From NCBI GenBank assembly GCA_016214905.1, contig JACRMQ010000007.1, positions 943,695 through 1,007,694 on the forward strand: a stretch of DNA of 64,000 nucleotides, given 5' to 3'. This document shows positions 25,461-34,421 of this stretch, in pieces. Each line of letters opens with the position of its first letter. Positions within the stretch are counted from its first letter, which is position 1. Below the pieces are notes generated by a model, which saw only the letters and a list, made by a program, of their open reading frames with translations, was not told the DNA's origin and ran no database searches. Source of the DNA: Ignavibacteriales bacterium. GTDB taxonomy: Bacteria > Bacteroidota > Ignavibacteria > UBA10030 > SZUA-254. The position numbers were made by a program, and so were the translations under genes.

Positions 25461-25747
25461 AACACACCCCTAATTCCCCCTTCATTAGGAATTAAGCTAA
25501 ATTAAGAGGGGACTTTTTCACGGGTGTCACGAACCCCCGCCTGCTGCGGGCAGGAATTCGTGATACTACAGTGATAAAATTGTTAGTGTCATGGTGTGGA
25601 CCATAACACCGAGGTAACACACCCCTAAATCCACTCTCGTCAGGAATAAAGCTTAATTAAGAGGGGACTTTTTCACGGGTGTCGCGAATCAATTCGTGAC
25701 ACAACCACGATGTCACTATTTGTGTCATGGTGTGGACCATGACACCC
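25461..25747. repeat. Two tandem direct copies of a 155-base unit
   Basis: Copy A starts at 25461 and copy B at 25616. Both begin AACACACCCCTAA, share AATTAAGAGGGGACTTTTTC and ACGGGTGTC, and end near GTGTCATGGTGTGGACCAT. Copy A has an extra CCCGCC/GGGCAGG hairpin. Both hold GTGTC..GACAC type inverted pairs. No coding capacity. Confidence 0.7.
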
Positions 25748-25764
25748 CTGCACAGGCGACTTTT

Positions 25765-27435
25765 TTATCGCATAAGCTTTTTATACTTAATCCTGCGTGG
25801 TCTGTCGGCTTCAATCCCTAATTGTTTTCTGCGGTGCTCTTCGAATTCGGAATAATTTCCATCAAACCAAATTGCTTCGCTGTCTCCTTCAAATGCAAGT
25901 ATGTGTGTCGCAACGCGGTCTAAGAACCATCTATCGTGAGAGATGATAACGGCGCAGCCGGCAAAGTTTTCCAACGCTTCCTCGAGCGCGCGGAGCGTGT
26001 TCACGTCGAGATCGTTTGTCGGTTCGTCGAGCAAAAGAACATTCGCGCCTGTTCTTAAAATTTTTGCAAGATGCACGCGATTGCGCTCGCCGCCCGAAAG
26101 AACTCCGACCGGTTTCTGCTGATCTGTTCCGCTAAAATTAAATCGAGCTACATAGGCGCGCGAGTTTACTTCGCGGTTTCCCAACTTGATTAAATCTTCG
26201 CCGCCCGAAATTTCCTGCCAAATCGTTTTGTTGGGATCGAGTGGCCTGTTTTGATCGACGTATGCGAGCTTCACAGTTTCGCCGATTGTAATTGTACCGC
26301 TCTCAGGTTTTTCAACTCCGGTGATCATACGAAAAAGTGTTGTCTTACCGGCACCGTTCGGTCCTATAATGCCGATTATTCCACCTGCGGGTAAATTGAA
26401 ATTGAGATTTTCATACAAAATAATATCGCCATATGCTTTGGCAACATTTTCTGCGCGGATGACCACATCGCCAAGCCGCGGTCCGGGAGGAATGAATATT
26501 TCAAGTTCCTCGCTTCGCTTTTCGTTATCTTCTTCAAGCATTTTTTCGTAAGCGGTTATGCGTGCTTTGCTTTTCGCGTGTCGGCCCTTTGGATTTAATC
26601 GAACCCATTCTAATTCGCGCTGTAAAACTTTTTGGCGCTTTGATTCCTGTTTTTCTTCGAGCCTCAGACGTGCCTGTTTTTGTTCAAGCCATGATGAATA
26701 ATTTCCCTCGAACGGAATTCCTTCTCCGCGGTCAAGTTCTAAAATCCATCCTGCAACGTTATCAAGGAAGTAACGGTCGTGTGTTACCGCGATTACAGTC
26801 CCTTTATATTGGGAAAGAAAATGTTCAAGCCACGCTACAGATTCGGCATCTAAATGGTTTGTCGGTTCATCAAGTAATAAAACATCCGGCTCTTGCAAAA
26901 GTAAACGGCACAATGCAACCCGCCGCCGCTCACCGCCTGAAATTACCGATACAGATGTTTCGGATGGCGGACACCGTAACGCATCCATTGCCTGTTCCAA
27001 TTTACTGTCAATATCCCACGCGCCGAGATGATCGATTCTTTCCTGAAGCTTAGCTTGTTTATCGAGCAGCACATCATAGTCAGCATCAGGTTCCGAAAAT
27101 TTTGCGCTGATAGCTTCGTACTCTTTAACAAGATTAACCGTTGCTTGTGCGCCTTCCTCGACAATCTGTTTTACTGTTTTGGTTGGGTCTAATTCCGGTT
27201 CCTGCGAAAGATAACCGAACGTAATATCTTTCTGCGAAGTAATCTGACCGATATAGTCCTGATCGATACCGGCGATGATGCGAAGAAGAGTGCTTTTACC
27301 GGCGCCATTCAACCCGAGCACTCCAATTTTTGCACCGTAAAAAAACGAAAGATAAATATCTTTTAAAACCTGCTTGTTGGGCTTGTGAACTTTGCCAACA
27401 CCGATCATTGAGAAGATGATTTTATTGTCTGCCAT
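25765..27435 (-). CDS. ettA: Energy-dependent translational throttle protein EttA
   Basis: 556 residues, almost exactly the length of E. coli EttA. Two ABC domains: Walker A GLNGAGKST (about 41-49) and GPNGAGKTT, signatures VISGGERRRVALCRLLL and LSGGERNRVHLAKIL, and DEPTNHLD / DEPTNDLD. The arm and the P-site-tRNA-interacting linker (WLEQKQARLRLEEKQESKRQKVLQRELEWVRLNPKGRHAKSKARI) are present. It gates the first elongation step according to the ATP/ADP ratio. It is a single minus-strand gene; the region just upstream carries the dispersed repeat copy 2. Confidence 0.95.
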   Translation of the reverse strand: MADNKIIFSMIGVGKVHKPNKQVLKDIYLSFFYGAKIGVLGLNGAGKSTLLRIIAGIDQDYIGQITSQKDITFGYLSQEPELDPTKTVKQIVEEGAQATVNLVKEYEAISAKFSEPDADYDVLLDKQAKLQERIDHLGAWDIDSKLEQAMDALRCPPSETSVSVISGGERRRVALCRLLLQEPDVLLLDEPTNHLDAESVAWLEHFLSQYKGTVIAVTHDRYFLDNVAGWILELDRGEGIPFEGNYSSWLEQKQARLRLEEKQESKRQKVLQRELEWVRLNPKGRHAKSKARITAYEKMLEEDNEKRSEELEIFIPPGPRLGDVVIRAENVAKAYGDIILYENLNFNLPAGGIIGIIGPNGAGKTTLFRMITGVEKPESGTITIGETVKLAYVDQNRPLDPNKTIWQEISGGEDLIKLGNREVNSRAYVARFNFSGTDQQKPVGVLSGGERNRVHLAKILRTGANVLLLDEPTNDLDVNTLRALEEALENFAGCAVIISHDRWFLDRVATHILAFEGDSEAIWFDGNYSEFEEHRRKQLGIEADRPRRIKYKKLMR

Positions 27436-27744
27436 ATTTTAATAAGATGATTTTTATTATTAATTGATGAATCAATAAACTCGAAGCACTGAATCCAAAA
27501 TTCTAATAAATATCGAAATTCCAATGCTCAAATTCCCAAGATGTTTTGGATTTAGATGTTAGAATTTGACCCAAGGGAGTACCTTTGGTATTTAGAATTT
27601 AGGTTTTAGGATTTAGAAGTTAAGACAAATATACGAAAATGGTAGGGAAGAAGAAAAGCTAAGAGCCGAGAGCAGAGAGCAAGGAGTTATCAGTGCGTCG
27701 GAAAATGACACGGAAAATATTTTTTATTTTTTCCTTATGCATTT
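27436..27744. other. 309-base intergenic region upstream of ettA
   Basis: No gene is visible. Most of it is the AT-rich dispersed repeat copy 2 (27483-27641). Its far end, next to the cytochrome-like gene stop at 27745, shows no convincing terminator. The ettA promoter should lie here on the minus strand; the reverse complement of AATATACGAAAATG contains TATATT. Confidence 0.5.
27483..27641. repeat. Dispersed palindrome-rich intergenic repeat, copy 2
   Basis: Same block order as copy 1: GAAGCACTGAATCC, TAGAATTT, TTTTAGGATTTAG and AATATACGAAAATG. Its two ends are loosely inverted. Both copies lie immediately upstream of minus-strand ABC-F genes. Confidence 0.5.
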
Positions 27745-28161
27745 TTAATTGTTCTGCGCACCTTCTTTGATCCAGGTTTTAAGTCCTTTTATTTGATTAG
27801 CATTAAGCGGTGGTCTGTCTAACGGCATTCGGGGTACGCCGGGGTCTCGGCCTTCGATTGCCCAGATAAGCCGGCTTTCTTCCGGAAAGCGGGGAGAGAT
27901 TATTCCAATTTTTTCGCGGGCATCGAGCCAAGTTTCTAAACTAACCCCCGCAGCGGGATTATCGCCCGCGTGACATCCGCCGGGAATCGCACACGCGTTG
28001 AGAAAGAGCGGTTCAACATGTGCGTGGTAACTCACATTTGAATCGGGGAAAACTATTTTACTTAATTCATCTCCAGTAATTTCATCTTTGCAATTCCATG
28101 ATTGCCAGATCATAAATACATTGAATGAGATGAATAGTAATATTTTCAAAAATTCTTTCAT
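27745..28161 (-). CDS. Exported cytochrome-c-like protein with variant heme motif
   Basis: 138 residues. An N-terminal hydrophobic signal or anchor is followed by VSYHAHVEPLFLNACAIPGGCHAG and, near the end, GVPRMPLDRPPLNANQIKGLKTWIKEGA. The latter is the distal Met and C-terminal helix of small c-type cytochrome domains. The heme-binding site is CAIPGGCH, with five residues between the cysteines instead of two, so classic heme c attachment is uncertain. Probably a periplasmic electron carrier or a degenerate relative. Its ATG overlaps the stop of the DUF4013 gene by four bases, which suggests coupling. Confidence 0.65.
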   Translation of the reverse strand: MKEFLKILLFISFNVFMIWQSWNCKDEITGDELSKIVFPDSNVSYHAHVEPLFLNACAIPGGCHAGDNPAAGVSLETWLDAREKIGIISPRFPEESRLIWAIEGRDPGVPRMPLDRPPLNANQIKGLKTWIKEGAQNN

Positions 28162-28823
28162 ATCAATTGTGCTTTCTTAAAATCTCTGCCGATTTGACCG
28201 TACATGTGGAATCTTATTATCTGAACAAAAAATGTGGTAAAGAAAATTCCTATTATGAAGAAAAGAATTCCGACTACAGCTAAAAGATCAAAAACCATAG
28301 TCAATACAGATACAACCAAAATATCTTCCCATCTGATTTTGAACAATTTTATTACCTGTCCGATGTTCAATGCATCGCGCATACTTTCTTTATTCGAAAA
28401 AAGAATTGTTATAGAGGGCTGAAGTAAATAAATAAAAATTGAATATGGAACAACTGTTAAAATAATAAACATTCCGAAAAGTCCGCTCTCGAAAAAATTT
28501 CCGGTGTGTGCATTCCAAATAGACATGATGATAAATAAAGCGAATGTAGGAATCAGTATAATTAATAATGGCAGATAATATATGATCATGACGGTAATAT
28601 ATTTTAAGCCCGTTAAAAATTTTATTCCGGGGTCTTTCCATTCAGGGAGCGGAATGGGATCATTATTGGAAACTTTTTGTAGCAGTTCTATATAATATCC
28701 ATAAAGTACAGGGATAGGTAAAATAAATATAGAAAGGAGTGAAAATAGACATCCGATCAGGTATTTCATCACCCAATCGGGGTCTTTGAACGAAAATCTA
28801 AACGAATCGCTGATATCTACCAT
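28158..28823 (-). CDS. DUF4013 integral membrane protein
   Basis: 221 residues from ATG 28823, where the DUF4013 opening MVDISDSFRFSFKDPDWVMKYLIG begins; a TTG at 28886 would add 21 residues without a better site. Typical family features: paired helices (SLLSIFILPIPVLYGYYIELL), the NNDPIPLPEWKD loop, and three or four further membrane segments to the end. The family is uncharacterised and may be transport- or envelope-related. It is the first gene of a two-gene unit with the cytochrome-like protein. Confidence 0.75.
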   Translation of the reverse strand: MVDISDSFRFSFKDPDWVMKYLIGCLFSLLSIFILPIPVLYGYYIELLQKVSNNDPIPLPEWKDPGIKFLTGLKYITVMIIYYLPLLIILIPTFALFIIMSIWNAHTGNFFESGLFGMFIILTVVPYSIFIYLLQPSITILFSNKESMRDALNIGQVIKLFKIRWEDILVVSVLTMVFDLLAVVGILFFIIGIFFTTFFVQIIRFHMYGQIGRDFKKAQLI

Positions 28824-28960
28824 TTTTAAACAATTAAGATAAAATTCTTGTTTATTGAATTTAATCAATAAATATCTATCCGGCAAAACGTGATAGAACC
28901 GGGAGATGTTTATCTAAATGAAAAAATCGAGTCCGGCTCAAAAATCCTAGAATAAATTTC

Positions 28961-28989
28961 TTGACTTTTATTTTTGTAACTCCTATCTT
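28961..28989 (+). promoter_or_regulatory. Sigma70-like promoter of the giant T9SS gene
   Basis: TTGACT (28961-28966), a 17-base spacer, then TATCTT (28984-28989). It predicts a start near 28996 and a leader of about 125 bases before ATG 29121. Confidence 0.5.
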
Positions 28990-29120
28990 TCTGTCAATAT
29001 CTCACCTCTTCATTATTTCAGAGAGATATGTCTTATTAAGGAAAATCACAATCCATAATGGGTGCTTTGTTCTTTCGCGAAAACAAAATTTCATCAAAAT
29101 AATATTATAGGAGATTCGCC

Positions 29121-32100
29121 ATGAAACGATTTGCTATCATTATACTTGCAATTTTTTCTACGATTGCACTTTATGCTCAGACAAATGTTTCCGGTGTTGT
29201 ATCGGGAACATGGAATTTAGCCGGAAGTCCATACACTGTTGTTGGTACAGTTACAATTAATAATGCGACGACTTTAACCATAGATTCAGGCGTTGTTGTC
29301 CGGTTCACAGGAGGACAATTGATGTATGTATGGGGAACAGTGAATGCCTCATATGTTACATTTACTTCTTCGAAAGACACAACGAGCGGCAATCCACAGA
29401 AAGGTGATTGGGGATATATCCAGGTTGGGACAGGAGCGACTGTTGGAAGTTTGAATATGAACAATTGCGTTATAAAATATGGAGGTACAGCATCACCTCA
29501 ATATGCTGCAACAATTTATATCGAAAATGGAACGGCATCTCTCACTTCATGCGATATGAATAACTCAAAAAATTATGGAATCATCCTTTACACTAATGCG
29601 GTGGTTACATTAACCAATACAAATATTTCCAACTGTGGATGGCCCATTTCTTATAATGGTCCCGGTTCATTAGTTTTCAACGGGACAAATAATCTGGCGG
29701 GTAATAGCAATAACGGTATATATCTATATTTTAATAATAATTCGAATGCGCTCGTACTCGATACGATTGCTGTTCCGTATGTTTTTTATTCTCACCATAC
29801 AGTAAATACCGGCGGCTCGCTACAAATAGCATCTACAAACATTCTGAAGTTTGTTGATGGTGCCTTTTTATATGTCGATGGAATTCTTAGTGCAATTGCC
29901 GGTCCCGGACAATCGATCTATTTTACAACTTATAGGAACGACAATCTTGGCGGTGATACGAATGGTGATGGGACTGCGTCTATTCCGAGTTCAAGTAATT
30001 GGTATGGCATTTATTTCAGAGATGCAAGTATTGACGCGTCTTGTGTTCTTCGGCGATGCAATATTACGTACGCGGGATATGGAAACTACGGTGGAATCAG
30101 TATGACAAATGCCAGCCCGACGATTGACTTATGTTCGATGGCAAACAATTATTATGGTGCGATGATGGATGGTGTCTCGAATCCTATCTTCACTAACAAT
30201 ACAATCGGTTCAAGTCAGATGACTCCGATAGCCATGTCGTTCTCCTGCAATCCGAATTTTGACAACAACACTTTTTCCTTCTCGGATAATACGTACGATG
30301 CAATCGGATTACTCGGCGGAACTCTGCCTGCGGACGCTGTGGTTCCGATTCGCTCGGTTACAGCGGTACCGAATGTAACTTATGTTCTTTTAGGAGATGT
30401 GATCGTACCGGCCGGTAGAACATTAACTATCCATAAAGGAGTTGTTTTGAAAGGAATTAATTATTGGAATCGGCTCGACATACAGGGGAAGATGATTGCG
30501 AACGGCACCGCCGACAGCATGATAACAATTACATCAATAAAAGATGATAATTTTGGCGGTGATACGAATAAAGACGGTACAACGACTTCACCCGACAGAT
30601 ACAATTGGGGTGGAATTTTATTTGAAACATCGAGCGATTCAACATCGGTGCTAAATTATTGCCGGATAAAATATGGAACGGTTCCTTCTTATGGTCAGGC
30701 GCAAATTGTGACTGTTGGTGCGCATCCTACAATTTCAAATTGTGAGATTAAAGATGTTGTCTACGGTTTAATCGCGTATCAAACATCGAGAGTTAAGATA
30801 TCGAATACCACTATTATAAATTCACAATATACACCTATTGCGATGTCGGTTTCTGCAGATCCTGTTATGACCAATCTAACCTTCACTAACGTGGGCTGGA
30901 ATGCAATCGGGCTCATAAGTGAAGTTGTCGGATTCAACGGAACAATAAAAAAACGGAATGTAGCCGGTTATACAAACATTACTTATGTATTACTTGGTGA
31001 TTTAACAATCAACTCTGGGACAAATGTGAGCGTTGAGCCGGGAATTGTTATTAAGATGAATGATAACGTTGGTATCTGGGTAAACGGTGGTTTCCGTGCT
31101 AAAGGAACTATTGCTGAAGGAGAAATTATTTTCACAGGTATAAGAGATGATAATGTAGGAAATCCGTTTGATACAAACGGAGACGGGCAGGCAAGTGCGC
31201 CGGGTAGAGGGAATTGGTATACGATCCGTTTCCAATCGACAAGTGATGATGGTTATTGTTTGCTGGATAGTTGTCAGGTAAAATTCAGCGGCGGTAATTG
31301 GTGGGGTGCTGTTACCTACACAGACGCGAGCAGTATATTAAGAAATTCGACAATAATCAATTCTGCTTTTTATGGAATACGATGCGAAGGTGCATCTATC
31401 CCCACTGTTACAAATTTAAGCATCAGCAGTTGCGGATACGATCCTATTGCGATGTCTTTAATGTCGGATCCGGTTTTTACAAATATTTCATTTGCGGGTA
31501 ATGGAAGTCAGGGAATAAGATTGTTAGAAGGCACATTATCTTCAAACGCGTATTTAAGAAAACGTGATGTTGCCGGCATAAGCAATATCGCCTACATCAT
31601 TCAGGGACTAACTATTAGTGCGAATGCTGTTCTTACAATAGAACCGGGTGTTGTAATTAAGAATGTTCCAGACGGATGGAGCGGCATTTGGATAAATGGA
31701 GCACTTGTTGCAGAAGGGACAGAAACACAGAAAATTGTAATCACATCTCTCAGGGATGATTCGAAAGGTGGAGATACGAACAATGACGGCAATGTGAGTG
31801 CACCCAATCGTTGGGACTGGAAGGGTATGGTATTTTATAGTTCAGGACTTGATTCTCTAAACTCTCTTAAGAATTGTGAGATTCGTTATGGTGGTAGCGG
31901 ATATGGCAGTATTTGGGAATGGGGCGAAGTACGTTTCTGGGGAAAAGGTATGGTAGATAGTTGTGCAATCGAACAAACCGCTTCAACAGGCATCGGTGCC
32001 TACGGAAGCGCGCAGCCGGTTGTATCTAATACACTCTTGAATAACGTATCGAATGATATTGTATCATTGAGTATGTTCGCAAATCCGACTTTTACCAATA

Positions 32101-34367
32101 TCATTGCCTCGAACATAGGATATCGGACGATCGGAGTTATGCCCGAAACTTATTCGGTTACTGCGACAATCCCGAAGCGTAATCTTGCCGGTTTTACCAA
32201 TATTACTTATCGTATTTTAGAATGGATTTCTGTTAATTCAGGAACTACTATTACAATTCCTGAAGGTGTTGTTTTTAAAGGAGGATATATTAGTGTAAAC
32301 GGAGGATTAATATCGAATGGTACTCCATCGGCGCCAGTTGTTTTTACATCAGTTGCCGATGACCAATATGGAAATCCTAAAGATACAGAAACGAATGGTT
32401 TCCAATGGCCCTCTATCTGGGGTGGATATGCCAGAATTTATTTTTATGACATAAGTGTAGATGCTGAGTGCTCATTGCGGAACACCATACTTCGATATAC
32501 GGAGACTGGTGTTTATATGAATCAAGCATCGCCTACAATAACGAATTGCAGGTTCGATAGAGATTACCGTGGTTTGCATATGAATGGATTATCGGAGCCC
32601 ATTGTTGATAGCTGTGTGTTTCATAATCTTGACAACGCTCCAATTCTCACTTCAATTTTATCGTTTCCAAGTTCGGCTGTTGGGAACGTAATTTCTGGAA
32701 CAACGTGGCGCGGGATTAGAATTCAGGACGAGACATTATCGCAGGATTTCACATTGGTTAAACGTCCGTTTGCCGGCTATACAAATATTCCGTATATCTT
32801 CGGCAGCTTCACTGTCGGTACAAGCGCAATATTAACCGTTGAACCGGGTGTAGTAATTAAATTTGAACCTTACGGAGTGATCTATGTTCGTAAAGGACTC
32901 ATCGCCGAGGGTGGTTCAACAACCGATAGCACTATCGTGTTCACTTCGATTCGTGATGATTTCTATGGCGGTGATACGAATGCTGATTCAAATTGGACAG
33001 TTCCTGGATACGAAAACTGGTCTAGCATTCAATTCCTGAATGAAGCATTGGATCCCGAGTGCAGGATGAAACATTGCGTGGTCAGATATGGCGGTTATTA
33101 CTGGAATGGCGCAGCAGGTGTTTATATAAACAGCGCCAGCCCAACAATAACTAATTGTTCATTCAGTATGAATAGAAATGGAATATATGTCTCCGGCGCT
33201 TCAAGCCCGGTAATCAATGATTGCGATATTTATCAATGTCCCGGGTATTATCTGCCGTATCCGCAAGGTTTCGGTGTGTATAATGCAGACAAAACCTTTA
33301 AAATTGACGCACGAAATAATTGGTGGGGCGATGATACAGGACCGTATCATGCAACATTAAATCCAGGAGGATTGGGAAGCGTTGTTTCGGACAGTGTTGA
33401 ATTTGAGCCGTACACAAATCATGGTTCACTCCGTCCCAAGATGGGAGATGTTAGTTTGAATGGCAGCATACAAGCATTCGATGCGTCGATGATACTGAAG
33501 TTCCGTGCGGATTCTATCGGAAACCCACTAACGGTAACACAAAAAGGAGTGGCGGACGTCAGCGGCACCGGTGGTGTAACCGCGTACGATGCTTCTCTTA
33601 TACTTCAATATGTGGTTGGACTTATCACCACATTCCCGGCGGAAGACAGTGGAAAAGTTTCGATTCCGAAACAACAACAAGTGTTTGCATCCTCCATCGA
33701 GATGGGAAATATTCAGGGTGAATTCGGAACAACTGTAGATGTACCAATCCGATTCAATAATGCTCAGCATCTTGCAAGTGCCGAGGTTGTGCTGAAGTAC
33801 GATCCGGAAGTGTTCACGGTTAAAGATGCCAGTGTCACATCCGCGTTAGCTGATATGAATATCGCTACAAAATTTTCCAATGGCGAAGCACGGATCATTC
33901 TCGCTTCGGCAAAATATTTGGAAGTTAACGGCGATGCGATTATGCTGACTTTGGAAATCGGAAAGAATATAAGAGGCACAGTGAATTCATCAGTTGGTTT
34001 CGCAAGTGTTCTTCTGAATGAAGATGATTTCACTTCGCTTGCTTCATCGGGCAAATCATCAATCGTTGGCAAACCGATCAGTTATTCGCTCGAACAAAAT
34101 TATCCGAATCCATTTAATCCGTCTACAAAAATTCATTATGAAATTCCTGACGACGGAGCAAATGTATCAATAAGTATTTATAATTCGCTTGGTGAGTTAA
34201 TAAAAACACTCGCAATCGGTGTTCAAGACGCCGGCAGATACGATGCTGTATGGAACGGAACCAATGATGCTGGTGAAAGAGTTGGAAGCGGAATCTATTT
34301 CTACAGGTTAGTTGCATTCGGCACCAAAGAATTCACGAGCGTAAAGAAAATGCTCCTTGTGAAATGA
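29121..34367 (+). CDS. Giant T9SS surface protein: beta-helix repeats, dockerin- and cohesin-like domains
   Basis: 1748 residues, TAGGAGA before ATG. Signal peptide 1-20. Residues about 22-1440 hold seven diverged units of about 190 residues. Each opens with a TNITYVLLGDLTINSG...VEPGVVIK block, then GG.DTNGDG..S.P...NW..I.F, then a run of right-handed parallel beta-helix coils with SPTITNC-type turns. Residues about 1441-1503 are dockerin-like (GDVSLNG..AFDASMILKF / ADVSGTG..AYDASLILQYVVG, with weakened calcium loops), 1523-1650 cohesin-like, and 1653-1748 a T9SS sorting domain (NYPNPFNP ... KKMLLVK). Probably an adhesin, polysaccharide lyase-like or scaffold protein. The neighbouring gene encodes further cohesin-like domains. 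Confidence 0.85.
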   Translation: MKRFAIIILAIFSTIALYAQTNVSGVVSGTWNLAGSPYTVVGTVTINNATTLTIDSGVVVRFTGGQLMYVWGTVNASYVTFTSSKDTTSGNPQKGDWGYIQVGTGATVGSLNMNNCVIKYGGTASPQYAATIYIENGTASLTSCDMNNSKNYGIILYTNAVVTLTNTNISNCGWPISYNGPGSLVFNGTNNLAGNSNNGIYLYFNNNSNALVLDTIAVPYVFYSHHTVNTGGSLQIASTNILKFVDGAFLYVDGILSAIAGPGQSIYFTTYRNDNLGGDTNGDGTASIPSSSNWYGIYFRDASIDASCVLRRCNITYAGYGNYGGISMTNASPTIDLCSMANNYYGAMMDGVSNPIFTNNTIGSSQMTPIAMSFSCNPNFDNNTFSFSDNTYDAIGLLGGTLPADAVVPIRSVTAVPNVTYVLLGDVIVPAGRTLTIHKGVVLKGINYWNRLDIQGKMIANGTADSMITITSIKDDNFGGDTNKDGTTTSPDRYNWGGILFETSSDSTSVLNYCRIKYGTVPSYGQAQIVTVGAHPTISNCEIKDVVYGLIAYQTSRVKISNTTIINSQYTPIAMSVSADPVMTNLTFTNVGWNAIGLISEVVGFNGTIKKRNVAGYTNITYVLLGDLTINSGTNVSVEPGIVIKMNDNVGIWVNGGFRAKGTIAEGEIIFTGIRDDNVGNPFDTNGDGQASAPGRGNWYTIRFQSTSDDGYCLLDSCQVKFSGGNWWGAVTYTDASSILRNSTIINSAFYGIRCEGASIPTVTNLSISSCGYDPIAMSLMSDPVFTNISFAGNGSQGIRLLEGTLSSNAYLRKRDVAGISNIAYIIQGLTISANAVLTIEPGVVIKNVPDGWSGIWINGALVAEGTETQKIVITSLRDDSKGGDTNNDGNVSAPNRWDWKGMVFYSSGLDSLNSLKNCEIRYGGSGYGSIWEWGEVRFWGKGMVDSCAIEQTASTGIGAYGSAQPVVSNTLLNNVSNDIVSLSMFANPTFTNIIASNIGYRTIGVMPETYSVTATIPKRNLAGFTNITYRILEWISVNSGTTITIPEGVVFKGGYISVNGGLISNGTPSAPVVFTSVADDQYGNPKDTETNGFQWPSIWGGYARIYFYDISVDAECSLRNTILRYTETGVYMNQASPTITNCRFDRDYRGLHMNGLSEPIVDSCVFHNLDNAPILTSILSFPSSAVGNVISGTTWRGIRIQDETLSQDFTLVKRPFAGYTNIPYIFGSFTVGTSAILTVEPGVVIKFEPYGVIYVRKGLIAEGGSTTDSTIVFTSIRDDFYGGDTNADSNWTVPGYENWSSIQFLNEALDPECRMKHCVVRYGGYYWNGAAGVYINSASPTITNCSFSMNRNGIYVSGASSPVINDCDIYQCPGYYLPYPQGFGVYNADKTFKIDARNNWWGDDTGPYHATLNPGGLGSVVSDSVEFEPYTNHGSLRPKMGDVSLNGSIQAFDASMILKFRADSIGNPLTVTQKGVADVSGTGGVTAYDASLILQYVVGLITTFPAEDSGKVSIPKQQQVFASSIEMGNIQGEFGTTVDVPIRFNNAQHLASAEVVLKYDPEVFTVKDASVTSALADMNIATKFSNGEARIILASAKYLEVNGDAIMLTLEIGKNIRGTVNSSVGFASVLLNEDDFTSLASSGKSSIVGKPISYSLEQNYPNPFNPSTKIHYEIPDDGANVSISIYNSLGELIKTLAIGVQDAGRYDAVWNGTNDAGERVGSGIYFYRLVAFGTKEFTSVKKMLLVK

Positions 34368-34421
34368 GGATCAGGTGAAAATACACTTGCATACTCATAG
34401 AACTTTTGAAAGGAGTAAATT

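Larger units (their letters stand above)
25008..25764. other. 757-base repeat-rich intergenic region
   Basis: No coding region can be supported. It holds a CCGCCAAAGGCGG hairpin followed by CCGCC...GGCGG (25058-25095), a dispersed inverted repeat (25331-25410) and two tandem copies of a 155-base unit (25461-25747). The section between about 25100 and 25330 shows nothing clear. Confidence 0.65.
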
